The translations under genes were made by a program, and so were the position numbers. From the NCBI RefSeq assembly GCF_025567625.1, contig NZ_JAOQJC010000050.1:1-53076 (forward strand): a stretch of DNA of 53,076 nucleotides, read 5' to 3'. Below, one piece after another: positions 33,749 to 43,157 of the stretch; position 1 is the first letter of the stretch; each line of letters opens with the position of its first letter. The notes beneath the pieces are model-generated. The model saw only the letters and a program-made list of their open reading frames with translations. It was not told the DNA's origin and made no database searches. The stretch comes from Paenibacillus sp. J5C2022 (GTDB lineage Bacteria; Bacillota; Bacilli; Paenibacillales; Paenibacillaceae).

Positions 33749-35506
33749 TTACTTTGATCCCGCCTCAGCTTCTTTTAAGAAAGACGGGAACGAGAGCGGC
33801 AGCCGAATCGTCACGATCAGCCCTCCGTCCTCGTCATTCCGGAATGTTAATCCGTAGACCATGCCGAAGTGCAGCATAATGCGGTCCTGCACGCTGCGTA
33901 TGCCCAGATTGTTAAGCCCTTTGCGCGCCGACTCCGTCTCCTCTGTCACTGCGCGGGCGAGCAAGCTCGCCAGCTTGTCTTCGGGGATGCCCGGTCCTCT
34001 GTCCGATACTTCCAATGCGACCTTCCCGTCGTGCTCGATACCGCCCGTCACAATGATAAAGTTCGGCTCCGGCTGATTCAGCCCGTAGAATATGCTGTTC
34101 TCCACCAAGGTAATTAAAGTCAGCTTCGGAATCGGCGCTTGCGTCAGCTCATCCGGCACGATCACCTCGAAGTCGAAGGCGTCTCCGTATCGCAGCTGCA
34201 TGAGCCGCACGTAATTGTCCAGCTGCTTCAGCTCCTCTTCCACCGTTACGATCTCGCTTACTTTGTCCATGGAATATTGCATCAGGCCCATTAATGAGCC
34301 TATCATCTCACCCATTTCCCGGCCTCTGCCGGATCGGTCCAAATAATAGATGGCGCTCAATGTATTGTTGAGGAAATGGGAGTTCACCTGCGAATGAAGC
34401 ACCTTCAGCTCATGGTGCCGCTTGCGCTCCTCGCTCTTCTGCAAATCGTTGAACAGCGTCTGAATGTTGTTCATCATTCGGTTGAAGCCGCTTGCAATTA
34501 ACGCGAACTCATCACTTCGCCGAATGATGACGCGGGATGCCAGATCGCCGCGCGCTCCCGCCTTCAATTGCCTGATAATGGCGCTGAACGGCTTCTGGAT
34601 GTACATCGCTACCCACCCGGATACGACCGCAGCGAGCGCGACCGCAATCAGGACAACGATGAACAGCTGCTGCTTCAAGCTGGACAACAAGGGGTACGCT
34701 TCGTTCTCTTTAATAATGGAGAAGACAATCCAGCCCCATCGATTGCCCTTGCTCTGCAGCACCTTGTATTCGCCGTCTGCGGCTTCGACGATTTCCATCC
34801 CTCTTCTGCCCGATTGGATGAGCCCTGCCAGCGTCGATATCATTCTGTAATGCCGCTGTATTTCCTCGTAAGCGGTCAAGGAAGCGTTGGACGTAATATA
34901 AAGACCGCTTTCCGAAAACAAATAGACGTGCTTGTTCTCTTCCTGCGCAATGAGCGGATCGGTTAACGAATCCAAATTCAGATCCAGCGCGATAAATCGG
35001 TTTTCATTAATTTGTCTGGCTACCGTAATAACGCGGCGGTCGCCGGTCCGGTAAGGATCGCTCCACCAAAATCCCTTTACGCTCGTTTTCAACGCGATGA
35101 GAGACAACGTCTCCGGGGTTATAAAGAACTGATAGGAGTACGGCTCACTAACGACCACTTCGCCGTGATCGAGCAAATAAAAGCCGTCGATGCTGTTGCT
35201 GTGCAGCTCGTGCATATGCTGCAGCAGCACACTGTAGTCTTCTTCGTTCAATTGCTGCTGAATATCGGTATTGGACAGGAATATGAACTGCGTCTGAATG
35301 TTGTCCATGAACGTCTTCAGCGACTTCTCCATCTGATCTACGGACGCCTGCAAAGCGCTGTCGTTGTTCTCTCTGATCGGCGTAAAAAGCCGCTGATAGC
35401 CGAACAAGCCGATGACAAGGAACAGACAGATTACGCTAAAGAACGTGATGACGAACAGCTTCATGCTAATGCTGGAGAACCATCTCGTTCTGATCGGTCC
35501 ATTCAT
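33749..35506 (-). CDS. YesM-type sensor histidine kinase
   Basis: A 585-residue membrane kinase. It has TM1 at about 16-37, an extracellular dCache-like sensor at 40-275, TM2 at about 281-303, and a HAMP region at 304-355. The His_kinase domain carries the phospho-acceptor His377 in NSHFLNNTLS, and the ATPase domain has Asn470 in TLVENSIFYG and DRGPGIP at 502-508. It belongs to the LytS/YesM class, which pairs with AraC-type response regulators. The acceptor motif is slightly unusual, since most relatives read NPHFLYN. The start is the ATG at 35506, 9 nt after GGAGG; an ATG two codons earlier is too close. It follows the lyase gene by about 36 nt, so lyase, kinase and regulator are probably co-transcribed. 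Confidence 0.93.
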   Translation of the reverse strand: MNGPIRTRWFSSISMKLFVITFFSVICLFLVIGLFGYQRLFTPIRENNDSALQASVDQMEKSLKTFMDNIQTQFIFLSNTDIQQQLNEEDYSVLLQHMHELHSNSIDGFYLLDHGEVVVSEPYSYQFFITPETLSLIALKTSVKGFWWSDPYRTGDRRVITVARQINENRFIALDLNLDSLTDPLIAQEENKHVYLFSESGLYITSNASLTAYEEIQRHYRMISTLAGLIQSGRRGMEIVEAADGEYKVLQSKGNRWGWIVFSIIKENEAYPLLSSLKQQLFIVVLIAVALAAVVSGWVAMYIQKPFSAIIRQLKAGARGDLASRVIIRRSDEFALIASGFNRMMNNIQTLFNDLQKSEERKRHHELKVLHSQVNSHFLNNTLSAIYYLDRSGRGREMGEMIGSLMGLMQYSMDKVSEIVTVEEELKQLDNYVRLMQLRYGDAFDFEVIVPDELTQAPIPKLTLITLVENSIFYGLNQPEPNFIIVTGGIEHDGKVALEVSDRGPGIPEDKLASLLARAVTEETESARKGLNNLGIRSVQDRIMLHFGMVYGLTFRNDEDGGLIVTIRLPLSFPSFLKEAEAGSK

Positions 35507-35542
35507 TGCCATCAGCCTCCGGTAAATGCTAACGTTTACAAA

Positions 35543-38500
35543 CTACTCATTATTATACCAATCCTCTATCGTCTCCACAGCCGCTTTTTTCAACACGTCG
35601 AGTACAGAAGAGGCGACGAGCTGCGGCAGCTCGGGATGATTCAATTGCTCCGCCAGCCGTTCCAGCTGAGCAATCGCCATTGACATGCGTCCGTTAGCTT
35701 TCATGCTTTCAATGACTTCCCACTTCATTCGCCACTTCTCGCTGACGGGATGATCCAGTATTCCCGCTTCCAGCAGCACATCCAGCACGCTGCCGAATTG
35801 CAGCTCTCCCATAGGAGTGAGAATATATTCACCGCTCTCCCCCTGGAACGTAATCATGCCGCCTTCCTCCGTGCTTTGGGCCAGCACCAACTCGCTCTGG
35901 CCCGTGCGGTGAATGAGCCAGCTTCCCGCTTCCAAGCCTGTCACCGCCACTGACGCCGGACTGCTGCCGGGGAGTTGGAACGAGAGCGTCTCCGAGGTCC
36001 GACCGGCTTGCCGATTGAACAAGACTGCATGATCGCCGATTCTCGCACCAAGCAGTTGCTCCGCATCGATCGCGGTTACGGCAAGCGGCGCCGTTACATC
36101 ATTGTCCATGAATTGCATAACATTCAAGAATGCATCCTCTTCGCTCGCGACGTTCGGCGACAGCTGCACTCTCCATGCGCCGCCCTCTACCGTATGCTGT
36201 CCCGGAGCTTCATATGGCGTCTGCGGATAATTCGTGCCGAATACTTCGAACTCTCTGCCAGGGCCGCCGATCTTCTCGATCGTCAGATTGCCGCTGCCGG
36301 GCAGCAAGGCGTCGTTGATCAGCTTGCCGTCATATTGTCCGTCCGTGCGCCTGATCGTTACCCGGCTGCCGCTTATCTCCGGCTCTTCCATCGCATGCAA
36401 TAGCCAATATTTCTTGAAGTGGGGGTCCGCGCTGGCAATCCGATCGTAGACGATCATGGCCCCCGGTACATTGGCGTCTCCCGTATTAATGAAAGCATAA
36501 GAACGCTGATACTGCTGCACCTTATCGGAGTATGCCGCGCTGAGATCCGCTTGCATATAGCTGAATGCGGGCGCACTCGCGTCGGGACCGTAAGCGTGAG
36601 CCTTGATGACGCCCATATGCAGGTCGCTGTCCAGCAGCCCCTCCAGCGTCTTCACTTCACTGGATTGGCCTGTGTAAGGCAAGCGCTGTCCGCCGTCATT
36701 GACGAACTTCCTGCTCGTCGGCGGCTTCTCCGAAGGATCCATCACAAGCATCGCGTTATGGGCAATCGTCTTCTTATAGTAATGGAAGTCGTGATCGCTG
36801 CCGTACGGACCGTATTGCCCTTTGTACATCCCGCTGTCCAGCGCCAGAGCGCCCTTATGATAGACCTGGAAGCTGCCCATGTCCAAATGCTGGTGATTGG
36901 TATAGTAATATTCGCCGCCCTTCATCTCCGCTACGACCGTATTGGATTCGTACCCCTGGTCCCAGCCTGTGCGCGCCATCATCGTGCCGGACGGGTACCC
37001 GAAGTAGCGGGTTAGCGGCAGCTGCGATACCGGCTGAGAGGGTATCGTGAAATCCGCGAACAATACCGCCGTTACGGAATCCACTCCTCCCTGCTGGTAC
37101 TGACGCAAAAATTCATCTTGTATATAGGGGTCCTGATAATACCCTGCAGCCATCGTAATCGCGAAGCTGTATTGCCAGTATTGATCCGGCTTGTAGCGGC
37201 GGTCCCAATACGTATCGCCGTCACGCAGCAGCTGGCCGTCAGGCCTGCGCGTATAGATCGCCCGATAGATCAGATCCGCCTGCTTCTCGCTGAGCACGCT
37301 GCCGTAGCCCATCCGCTGGAACATCCACTGCGCCCACAGCTCCGGCTCGAATCTGCCCTGCAAGCCGTAAGTGTCGCCCTGATGATGCATGCCCGATTGA
37401 TACCAGAAATTGCGGACGGGCACGTATTCATTGAAGAATCGCAGCGCAGCCAGATTGTACATCTCCGGGTCTTCATCATAGACGGCGATCCCCATGCCAA
37501 GCTGATCGCGCATCACTTGGAACTCCGAGCCGTGGCCGACCACATTGCCTTGCTTCACCGGCGGATAACCGACGCTCATGAGCGCTGCCAGCTCCTTGGA
37601 CTTCTCGACGAAGAATGTCTTGTCCAAGGCCGTCAAGAGCGGGTAGCACCAGTCGTAGACAAGCGCCGCAGTATGAATCGTCTTGCCGATGTAGAAGTAA
37701 GCCTGCTCTCCCTCATACTGCACCGTTGACATGAAGTTGCGCATCACTTCAATCGCCTGCAGCCCATGCTCCGAGCTGCCCTCCAGCAAGTAGCGAAGCG
37801 CCGCGGCTTCTGCGTGGGACAACCAGAATGCCTTATAATTGGACTGGCCCTGCTGCGCCGTCTCCAGCTCGCCCGGAGGCGGTACCGGGAAGTTGAACGG
37901 AATCTTATCCCACGTGATGCCGTCATTAGATACACGAATATCGAAATATTGATAGCGCTGATTGCCCTGATACCAGGCGATGTCCATATCTGTGACAGTC
38001 GTAACGCTCCCCAGATCGTATTGCACCCATTCGCCTGCGCCGAACGCCGCCCAGTAGGAACTGGAAGACAGATCTCCATCCACCGTTCTGTAGCCGTCGT
38101 GCCACTCATCTTGTGCCGAGCTCCAGTCAACGGCTTGTATCGGAAGCGCCGTGCGCTGTCCGGCATTGTCTTCGCCGAATATCGCCGTCTCGATTATGGA
38201 GTTCCATGGACCGCTATTGGAATTATGGCTGCCCACAATCCGCACGTACCGGGCATTCACTGCAGAGGGGAAAGAATAGTTCTCGAAGCCGGCGGTCGTG
38301 CCGCTGCTTCTCATGTTATATTCCGATACCGCGCCCTTCCGCTGAACATCTTCCCATATCGGCTCGAACTCTGCCGTCGCGATCTTCGCTTGCAGCTGTG
38401 GCACAAGCGAAGGCGTCACATACAGCCGTGGATGCGATGCCGGCGGCACAGGCAGCGCGCTCTCCGTGTACACCGTCTTCTCCGGCATACGCACCGTCAG

Positions 38501-40303
38501 ATCGTCCGCTGCCGCTCCGTATACGATGGCGGGATGCGTCGTCTTGTACCGGCCGCTCGATTCGACCTGCACCTGATATCGGCCGTCCGGCTGCGCATCA
38601 GGGAAGGAGAAGGCGCCTGCCGCGTCCGACACAGCTGTGCTGATGGGCATGGCGAAGTGAATGTCCGCCATATGATAAAGCTTGGCCGTCGCTCCCGCGA
38701 CCGGCGTTCCCCCCTCGAACGACAGCGCCGTACCCGCGATGTTCCACTTCTGCGCCTGCAGATCCTCGCTGAGCGCCACATCGACCGGACCGAGCTCCGA
38801 TTGGCTCACCGCGATCGGAACCGTTGCCGTCTCGTAGCCTGGAAGCCTTGCCCGCAGCACGTAGCTGCCGCCGGACACTCCGTCTGTCAGCGCATAGGTG
38901 CCGTCCCCCTCCGTTACGGCGCTGTCCAGCGGCGTCGCATACGCCGTATCGGCCTCATCATACAGATAAAGCTTGGTGAACGGCAGCGGATCGCCGCTTC
39001 CCGCATCGCCCACTGCCCCCCGAATAATGCTCCTCTCCTCCAGCATAAGCTCGTCGGCATAATAAGTGCCCAGAGCGGACTGGCCGGAATACAGCAGGAC
39101 GCTTACTGTTGCCGTGCCTGCCGGCGCTTCCGAGGAATGAACGAGCGGCACCCACTCCGCTGACGCAGATTTCTGCTGGGCGGCTGTGCTGAGCAGCAGA
39201 TTGCCTGCAGCGTCATAGAAGCGGATATATAACGAAGCGCCGCCGGATTCCACGAGCACCTTGGCGGCCGCCGTATAATTTTTGCCGCCGTAAGCGGTCA
39301 GGCGATCGCTCTCCAGGCCGTAGGAAGCCGATGGGTTAACGTCGTCGATCCGCACGCTATACCGACCAGCTGTGCTTCGTGTGCCATCCAGCGCAATGCC
39401 GCCGCTGCCGAAGGACTGCTCCCAGTGGGCAAGCCCCGCCTCGAAGCTTCCGTTCGGCAGCAGCGATACCGCCTCCCAGGCAGGATCGGCCTGCAGCGCC
39501 GCATCAATCGGCGTCACGACGGCGCTGCCCACCGTGACGGGCATTACCGCGTCGAGGTAGCCTTCCTTCACGAATCGGATCACATAGCTGCCGTCCGTCA
39601 CCCCTCCGATGAACTGATAGGAGCCATCGGCCGCGCTAACGGTTGTCTCCAGCGGAGCGGCGTATCCCGTATCGGCAGCCTCATGCAGGAAGACTCCCGC
39701 ATCCCCTAGCGGACTGCCGCTTGCGTCATCCGTTACCGTCCCTTCCAGCAGCGTGCGCTCATGCAGGCTGACGCCGTCGACATAGTATTCCGCCATTGTC
39801 GCCAGACTGGAGTAGAACAGGACGCTTACTTTCGTCGTACCCGCAGGAGCGATTGCGGATACATCCGCACTCTGCCACGCATCCTGGGGCGTGCTCCTGG
39901 GTATGCTGTTGCTCTCTACCAGCCCATTGGCATCATTGTAGAATCGCAGCATGACAGAAGCATAACCGCTAACCATGTACACCTGACTCGTGACCGAGTA
40001 ACTCTTGCCGGGATAAGCCGGGAACTTGTCGGATTCCATGCCATAAGATGCCGTGCTGCTTGCATCCGTTATTTTCAGGCTGTAAGCTCCCTCGAATGCT
40101 TGCTCGTCCGACACAGCAATGCCGCCGCTGCCATAGTTCTGATTCCAGCCCGACAGCCCCGCTTCGAATCCGCCATTGCCGATCAGGCCGCCTCCTCCTG
40201 AAGCTTCGACAGACCTTGCGGGCGATACAGCCAGCAATTGCACGATAAGAAGCATGGCAAGCGTAAGTTTCCATACGCCGTTCCGTTTTATTGACGGTAT
40301 CAT
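35543..40303 (-). CDS. giant secreted heparinase II/III-type lyase with duplicated binding modules and inserted F5/8-type domain
   Basis: A 1586-residue secreted protein. Signal peptide about 1-34. A module pair follows: CBM4/9-like beta sandwich (41-182, NGGFEAGLSGW) plus carboxypeptidase-regulatory-like Ig domain (186-272). A second, clearly duplicated pair follows (282-422 and 426-512), then a third Ig-like domain (521-606). The lyase toroid begins near 620 and is interrupted by an F5/8 type C-like domain (about 656-805: RYVRIVGSHNSNSG, WVQYDLGSVTTVTDMDIAW). It resumes at 806-1090. The beta sandwich (1095-1500) carries the hallmark YYTNHQHLDMGSFQVY (1133-1148) and IAHNAMLVMDP. A helical tail ends the protein (1503-1586). 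It should depolymerise a uronate polysaccharide by beta-elimination. AGGAG precedes the ATG, and a CcpA cre site lies 21 bp upstream. The substrate is unknown. Confidence 0.88.
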   Translation of the reverse strand: MIPSIKRNGVWKLTLAMLLIVQLLAVSPARSVEASGGGGLIGNGGFEAGLSGWNQNYGSGGIAVSDEQAFEGAYSLKITDASSTASYGMESDKFPAYPGKSYSVTSQVYMVSGYASVMLRFYNDANGLVESNSIPRSTPQDAWQSADVSAIAPAGTTKVSVLFYSSLATMAEYYVDGVSLHERTLLEGTVTDDASGSPLGDAGVFLHEAADTGYAAPLETTVSAADGSYQFIGGVTDGSYVIRFVKEGYLDAVMPVTVGSAVVTPIDAALQADPAWEAVSLLPNGSFEAGLAHWEQSFGSGGIALDGTRSTAGRYSVRIDDVNPSASYGLESDRLTAYGGKNYTAAAKVLVESGGASLYIRFYDAAGNLLLSTAAQQKSASAEWVPLVHSSEAPAGTATVSVLLYSGQSALGTYYADELMLEERSIIRGAVGDAGSGDPLPFTKLYLYDEADTAYATPLDSAVTEGDGTYALTDGVSGGSYVLRARLPGYETATVPIAVSQSELGPVDVALSEDLQAQKWNIAGTALSFEGGTPVAGATAKLYHMADIHFAMPISTAVSDAAGAFSFPDAQPDGRYQVQVESSGRYKTTHPAIVYGAAADDLTVRMPEKTVYTESALPVPPASHPRLYVTPSLVPQLQAKIATAEFEPIWEDVQRKGAVSEYNMRSSGTTAGFENYSFPSAVNARYVRIVGSHNSNSGPWNSIIETAIFGEDNAGQRTALPIQAVDWSSAQDEWHDGYRTVDGDLSSSSYWAAFGAGEWVQYDLGSVTTVTDMDIAWYQGNQRYQYFDIRVSNDGITWDKIPFNFPVPPPGELETAQQGQSNYKAFWLSHAEAAALRYLLEGSSEHGLQAIEVMRNFMSTVQYEGEQAYFYIGKTIHTAALVYDWCYPLLTALDKTFFVEKSKELAALMSVGYPPVKQGNVVGHGSEFQVMRDQLGMGIAVYDEDPEMYNLAALRFFNEYVPVRNFWYQSGMHHQGDTYGLQGRFEPELWAQWMFQRMGYGSVLSEKQADLIYRAIYTRRPDGQLLRDGDTYWDRRYKPDQYWQYSFAITMAAGYYQDPYIQDEFLRQYQQGGVDSVTAVLFADFTIPSQPVSQLPLTRYFGYPSGTMMARTGWDQGYESNTVVAEMKGGEYYYTNHQHLDMGSFQVYHKGALALDSGMYKGQYGPYGSDHDFHYYKKTIAHNAMLVMDPSEKPPTSRKFVNDGGQRLPYTGQSSEVKTLEGLLDSDLHMGVIKAHAYGPDASAPAFSYMQADLSAAYSDKVQQYQRSYAFINTGDANVPGAMIVYDRIASADPHFKKYWLLHAMEEPEISGSRVTIRRTDGQYDGKLINDALLPGSGNLTIEKIGGPGREFEVFGTNYPQTPYEAPGQHTVEGGAWRVQLSPNVASEEDAFLNVMQFMDNDVTAPLAVTAIDAEQLLGARIGDHAVLFNRQAGRTSETLSFQLPGSSPASVAVTGLEAGSWLIHRTGQSELVLAQSTEEGGMITFQGESGEYILTPMGELQFGSVLDVLLEAGILDHPVSEKWRMKWEVIESMKANGRMSMAIAQLERLAEQLNHPELPQLVASSVLDVLKKAAVETIEDWYNNE

Positions 40304-40323
40304 GACTTCACTCCTCTCATCAT

Positions 40324-40338
40324 TTGGAAACGCTTTCT
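40324..40338. promoter_or_regulatory. CcpA cre site before the locus 2 lyase
   Basis: TTGGAAACGCTTTCT fits the consensus WTGNAANCGNWNNCW at every fixed position. It lies 21 bp upstream of the lyase start, where bound CcpA would block initiation or elongation. Confidence 0.75.
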
Positions 40339-40440
40339 TTCATGTACATGAGAAAACCTCTAGCGAGGCCTTTCGAAGATGAGCGACCTAAAGTTTGCAA
40401 AGCAAACTCGCTTCGGAAGCATGAGGCAGGTTTTATCGTT

Positions 40441-40455
40441 TTGCAACCGCTTTCT
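40441..40455. promoter_or_regulatory. second CcpA cre site
   Basis: TTGCAACCGCTTTCT also fits the cre consensus exactly. It is followed by a TTCAA-N4-TTGAA palindrome. It lies in the 249-bp gap between binding-protein and lyase genes, beside a small hairpin (AGTTTGC-AAA-GCAAACT, 40392-40408). Confidence 0.65.
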
Positions 40456-40469
40456 TCAAGCGTTTGAAA

Positions 40470-40503
40470 AGAAGGGCGCTGCTTCTTATGTAAGCGCCCT
40501 TCT
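40470..40503 (-). terminator. internal terminator after the binding-protein gene
   Basis: Perfect 11-bp stem AGAAGGGCGCT with its complement (40470-40480 with 40493-40503), 12-nt loop, followed on the minus strand by TTTTC. It probably gives partial termination, so that transporter genes are made in excess of the lyase, or marks a new promoter downstream. Confidence 0.75.
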
Positions 40504-40552
40504 GCCGAGATGATTGCTCTTGCTCTCCACTTGCTTCCTTATGCTTTATTCC

Positions 40553-42175
40553 TTATTCCGCTTCAAAAGTAACCGCATTGCCCGTAGCGTTGGTGACCTG
40601 CTCGGCATAGTAGGTGAAGATGTCCTTGCCGCCGTAAGTCGTCATCAGTTCCTCGCGATACTTCGGCCAACTGGAAGCATCTTTGTCTTCGTACAGCACT
40701 TGGACTTGGTACTCGTTCATTTTCTTGCGAAGCGACCCCAGATCCATGCCTTCCTTCACGACCAGGCTCGTGCCGATATGGGGCAGGAACTTGTAGGACT
40801 TCACCTTATCGGCAATAACCTTGTCACGCTCCGTCATCTCCGGATCGACCTCTTCCAGTCCGAATACTTCCGGAGTCCTCGGGGTGAACCAGCCGTAGAT
40901 GTCAATGAAATTGCCGTTATCGACAATATCCTTCTGGTAAGCATCCTTGATGATCTCAAGCTTGTTGCCGTCGCGCTTGTAATGAACGCCTTCCTGACCG
41001 TATCTCGTTAACAGGAAGCCTTCTTCTCCAGCCAGCCAATCCATGATTTCAAGAGAACGCTCGACCTTATCGTCTGTCGTCTTGGAGCTGATGAGGAACG
41101 GATTGCCCGGCGATTCCTCCGCCCATACGCCTGTATCCTTCCACGGATGGAACGGCTGCCAGTCGACCGAATCCACGCCGGTCACGCTTTTCGTTTTCGT
41201 CTGAATGCCGTTGGGATCGCTGTCCATTGCGGTTTTTGTACCGATGCTGAATACGATGCCGACTTTGCCCTGCGTAGCTTTCTCTACCGCTTGAGCGCCT
41301 TTGTTCAACAGCCAGTCGGGGTCCGTATACGGAAGCAATGCACGAACGTCATCCAGCACTTGCTGTATTCGCTTATCGGTACGGGTATCCACGAATTGAC
41401 CGTTATCGATCATGAACGGGCCGATCAGGCCGTTATGAAGATAAGCCGGGAATTCCATGTTCACTTGCGAGCCGTTTCCGTAAGTCGTATAACCGTAGGT
41501 GTCATTTTTTCCGTTGCCGTCCGGGTCCTGCTCCGTGAACGCCTTCATGACATTCACCATATCTTCATACGTCTGCGGCATGTCGAGCTCCAGCTTATCC
41601 AGCCAGTCCTTGCGGACGTAATAAGAGCGGTACTTCTTCTTCGCATACGGCACCGGAGCGCGCTTGAACGCATCCTGCACCTGATACGCGGCCAGATCGG
41701 CTTCCGTTACCCAATGCTTGAAGTAATTCGGCATCCGCTCGGGAGTGACCCAGTCTTTAATATCGCGGGCTACGCCGTCTTTAATGTACGTATTGGATTC
41801 CATTCCGCCCATATAGAAGACGTCCGGAATATCGCCGGAAGCGATCATCGTATTGAGCTTGCTCTGATATTCCTGTCCCCATGTCATATACTGCAGGTCC
41901 AGATCGACATTGAATTTCTCCTCGATCGCTTTCAGGACGAAGTCTTTGTCTTCGGAAGGCAAGCTCGTATTGTTCCAGCCGTTGACGAACCAGCGCAGCT
42001 TGATTTTCTCCTTCTTCTCTTCCTTCTGTTCATTCTGGCTGTTGCCGCCCGCATTGCTGGCAGCCGGAGGATCATTCTGCTGGTTATTGCCTCCTCCGTT
42101 GCCGCCGGAAGAACAAGCGGTGAACAGCAACGCCATAATGAGCAATGGTGCTATCATTTTCATCCAAGATTTCAT
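40553..42175 (-). CDS. extracellular sugar-binding lipoprotein of locus 2
   Basis: A 540-residue ABC importer binding protein. The signal peptide ends in lipobox LFTAC (Cys21), followed by a Gly/Asn/Gln/Lys-rich linker to about residue 55. The two-lobe binding fold then starts at LRWFVNGW. It includes a DPDGNGKNDTYGY segment (about 190-205) that resembles a calcium-binding loop seen in LplA-like proteins. The start is the ATG at 42175 with AGGGGG 9 nt upstream, not the earlier codon at 42202. It follows the two permease genes. The expected ligand is an oligosaccharide from the lyase encoded just downstream. Confidence 0.93.
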   Translation of the reverse strand: MKSWMKMIAPLLIMALLFTACSSGGNGGGNNQQNDPPAASNAGGNSQNEQKEEKKEKIKLRWFVNGWNNTSLPSEDKDFVLKAIEEKFNVDLDLQYMTWGQEYQSKLNTMIASGDIPDVFYMGGMESNTYIKDGVARDIKDWVTPERMPNYFKHWVTEADLAAYQVQDAFKRAPVPYAKKKYRSYYVRKDWLDKLELDMPQTYEDMVNVMKAFTEQDPDGNGKNDTYGYTTYGNGSQVNMEFPAYLHNGLIGPFMIDNGQFVDTRTDKRIQQVLDDVRALLPYTDPDWLLNKGAQAVEKATQGKVGIVFSIGTKTAMDSDPNGIQTKTKSVTGVDSVDWQPFHPWKDTGVWAEESPGNPFLISSKTTDDKVERSLEIMDWLAGEEGFLLTRYGQEGVHYKRDGNKLEIIKDAYQKDIVDNGNFIDIYGWFTPRTPEVFGLEEVDPEMTERDKVIADKVKSYKFLPHIGTSLVVKEGMDLGSLRKKMNEYQVQVLYEDKDASSWPKYREELMTTYGGKDIFTYYAEQVTNATGNAVTFEAE

Positions 42176-42257
42176 ATGGTACAACCCCCTAGTGAATTTC
42201 AATGATTAAGCTTGCGAGAGAGAGGCCCTCCCCCTCGCTTATACTGCATTCGCCCGC

Positions 42258-43145
42258 TTACCCCTTCACCGCTCCAAGCAGCATTCCCTTCATAAAATAC
42301 TTCTGCAGGAACGGGTAGATGACCAGCACGGGGATAATCGCGACGACGACGACCGCCATCTTGATCGTCTCCGGCGGCAGCATCTCCACCTCGTTCGCGG
42401 AGACGGACAGCTCCTGGCTGACGCTTGGCGCGACAATCATGTTGCGCAACACGACCTGCAGCGGGAACAAATCGCGATCGTTAATGTACATAATGCCGGC
42501 GAAGTACGTATTCCAGTGGCCGACGCCGTAGAACAGCGCCATCGTGGCAATGACGGGCAGCGATAAGGGCAGCACGATGCGAATCAGCGTCTGCAGGTCG
42601 CCGCAGCCGTCCACCTTCGCCGCCTCCTCCACCTCATGCGGCAAGCCTTCGAAGTACGTCTTCATAATCAGCATGTTGAACGAAGAGACGAGCCCCGGAA
42701 TCATTAGCGCCCATAGCGTATTCATCAGCCCCGTCGCCTTCACCGTCAGGAAGAGCGGGATCAGCCCTCCTGAGAACAGCATCGTGAACACGATACCCAT
42801 CAGTACGATATTTCTTCCGGGCAAATATTTCTTGGACAAGGCATACGCGAGCCCCGTTGTAACGAGGATGTTCAGGAATGTCCCCAGCAGCGTAATATAT
42901 GTGGTAACGCCAAGCGCCTTCGGTACGACGCCGCTCTCCAGTATTGTATGGAACGCTTCGAATGTTACCGTGCTGGGGATGAGAACAAAGCCACCGTGCT
43001 TCAGCACTTCCTCATAGGGTGTAATCGACATGATGAATACGAAATATAACGGGAACAGCGTGACCAAACAGAATAAGGCAAGTACAAGATACAGTACGGA
43101 GTCGACCACATAATCAGATTTGTTTTTTTTCAATACGAATGCCAT
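42258..43145 (-). CDS. carbohydrate ABC transporter permease (LplC type), locus 2
   Basis: A 295-residue permease with six helices, an EAA loop (HEVEEAAKVDGCGDLQTLIRIVLPLS, around 185-210) and the LplC-type ending FLQKYFMKGMLLGAVKG. GGGGGAG precedes the ATG, which lies 12 nt after the partner permease's stop. The proteins of this locus are related to but clearly different from those of locus 1, so the two transporters probably have different cargo. No ATPase gene is nearby. Confidence 0.94.
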   Translation of the reverse strand: MAFVLKKNKSDYVVDSVLYLVLALFCLVTLFPLYFVFIMSITPYEEVLKHGGFVLIPSTVTFEAFHTILESGVVPKALGVTTYITLLGTFLNILVTTGLAYALSKKYLPGRNIVLMGIVFTMLFSGGLIPLFLTVKATGLMNTLWALMIPGLVSSFNMLIMKTYFEGLPHEVEEAAKVDGCGDLQTLIRIVLPLSLPVIATMALFYGVGHWNTYFAGIMYINDRDLFPLQVVLRNMIVAPSVSQELSVSANEVEMLPPETIKMAVVVVAIIPVLVIYPFLQKYFMKGMLLGAVKG

Positions 43146-43157
43146 GTTATCTCCCCC

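Noticed and set aside
37766..39163. 465-codon open frame antisense to the locus 2 lyase
   Set aside because: Arg/His-rich translation with no family resemblance, no ribosome binding site, and a well-supported gene on the other strand. A shadow of GC-biased codons.
41147..42205. 352-codon open frame antisense to the locus 2 binding protein
   Set aside because: Overlaps a clear lipoprotein gene completely; low-plausibility protein.
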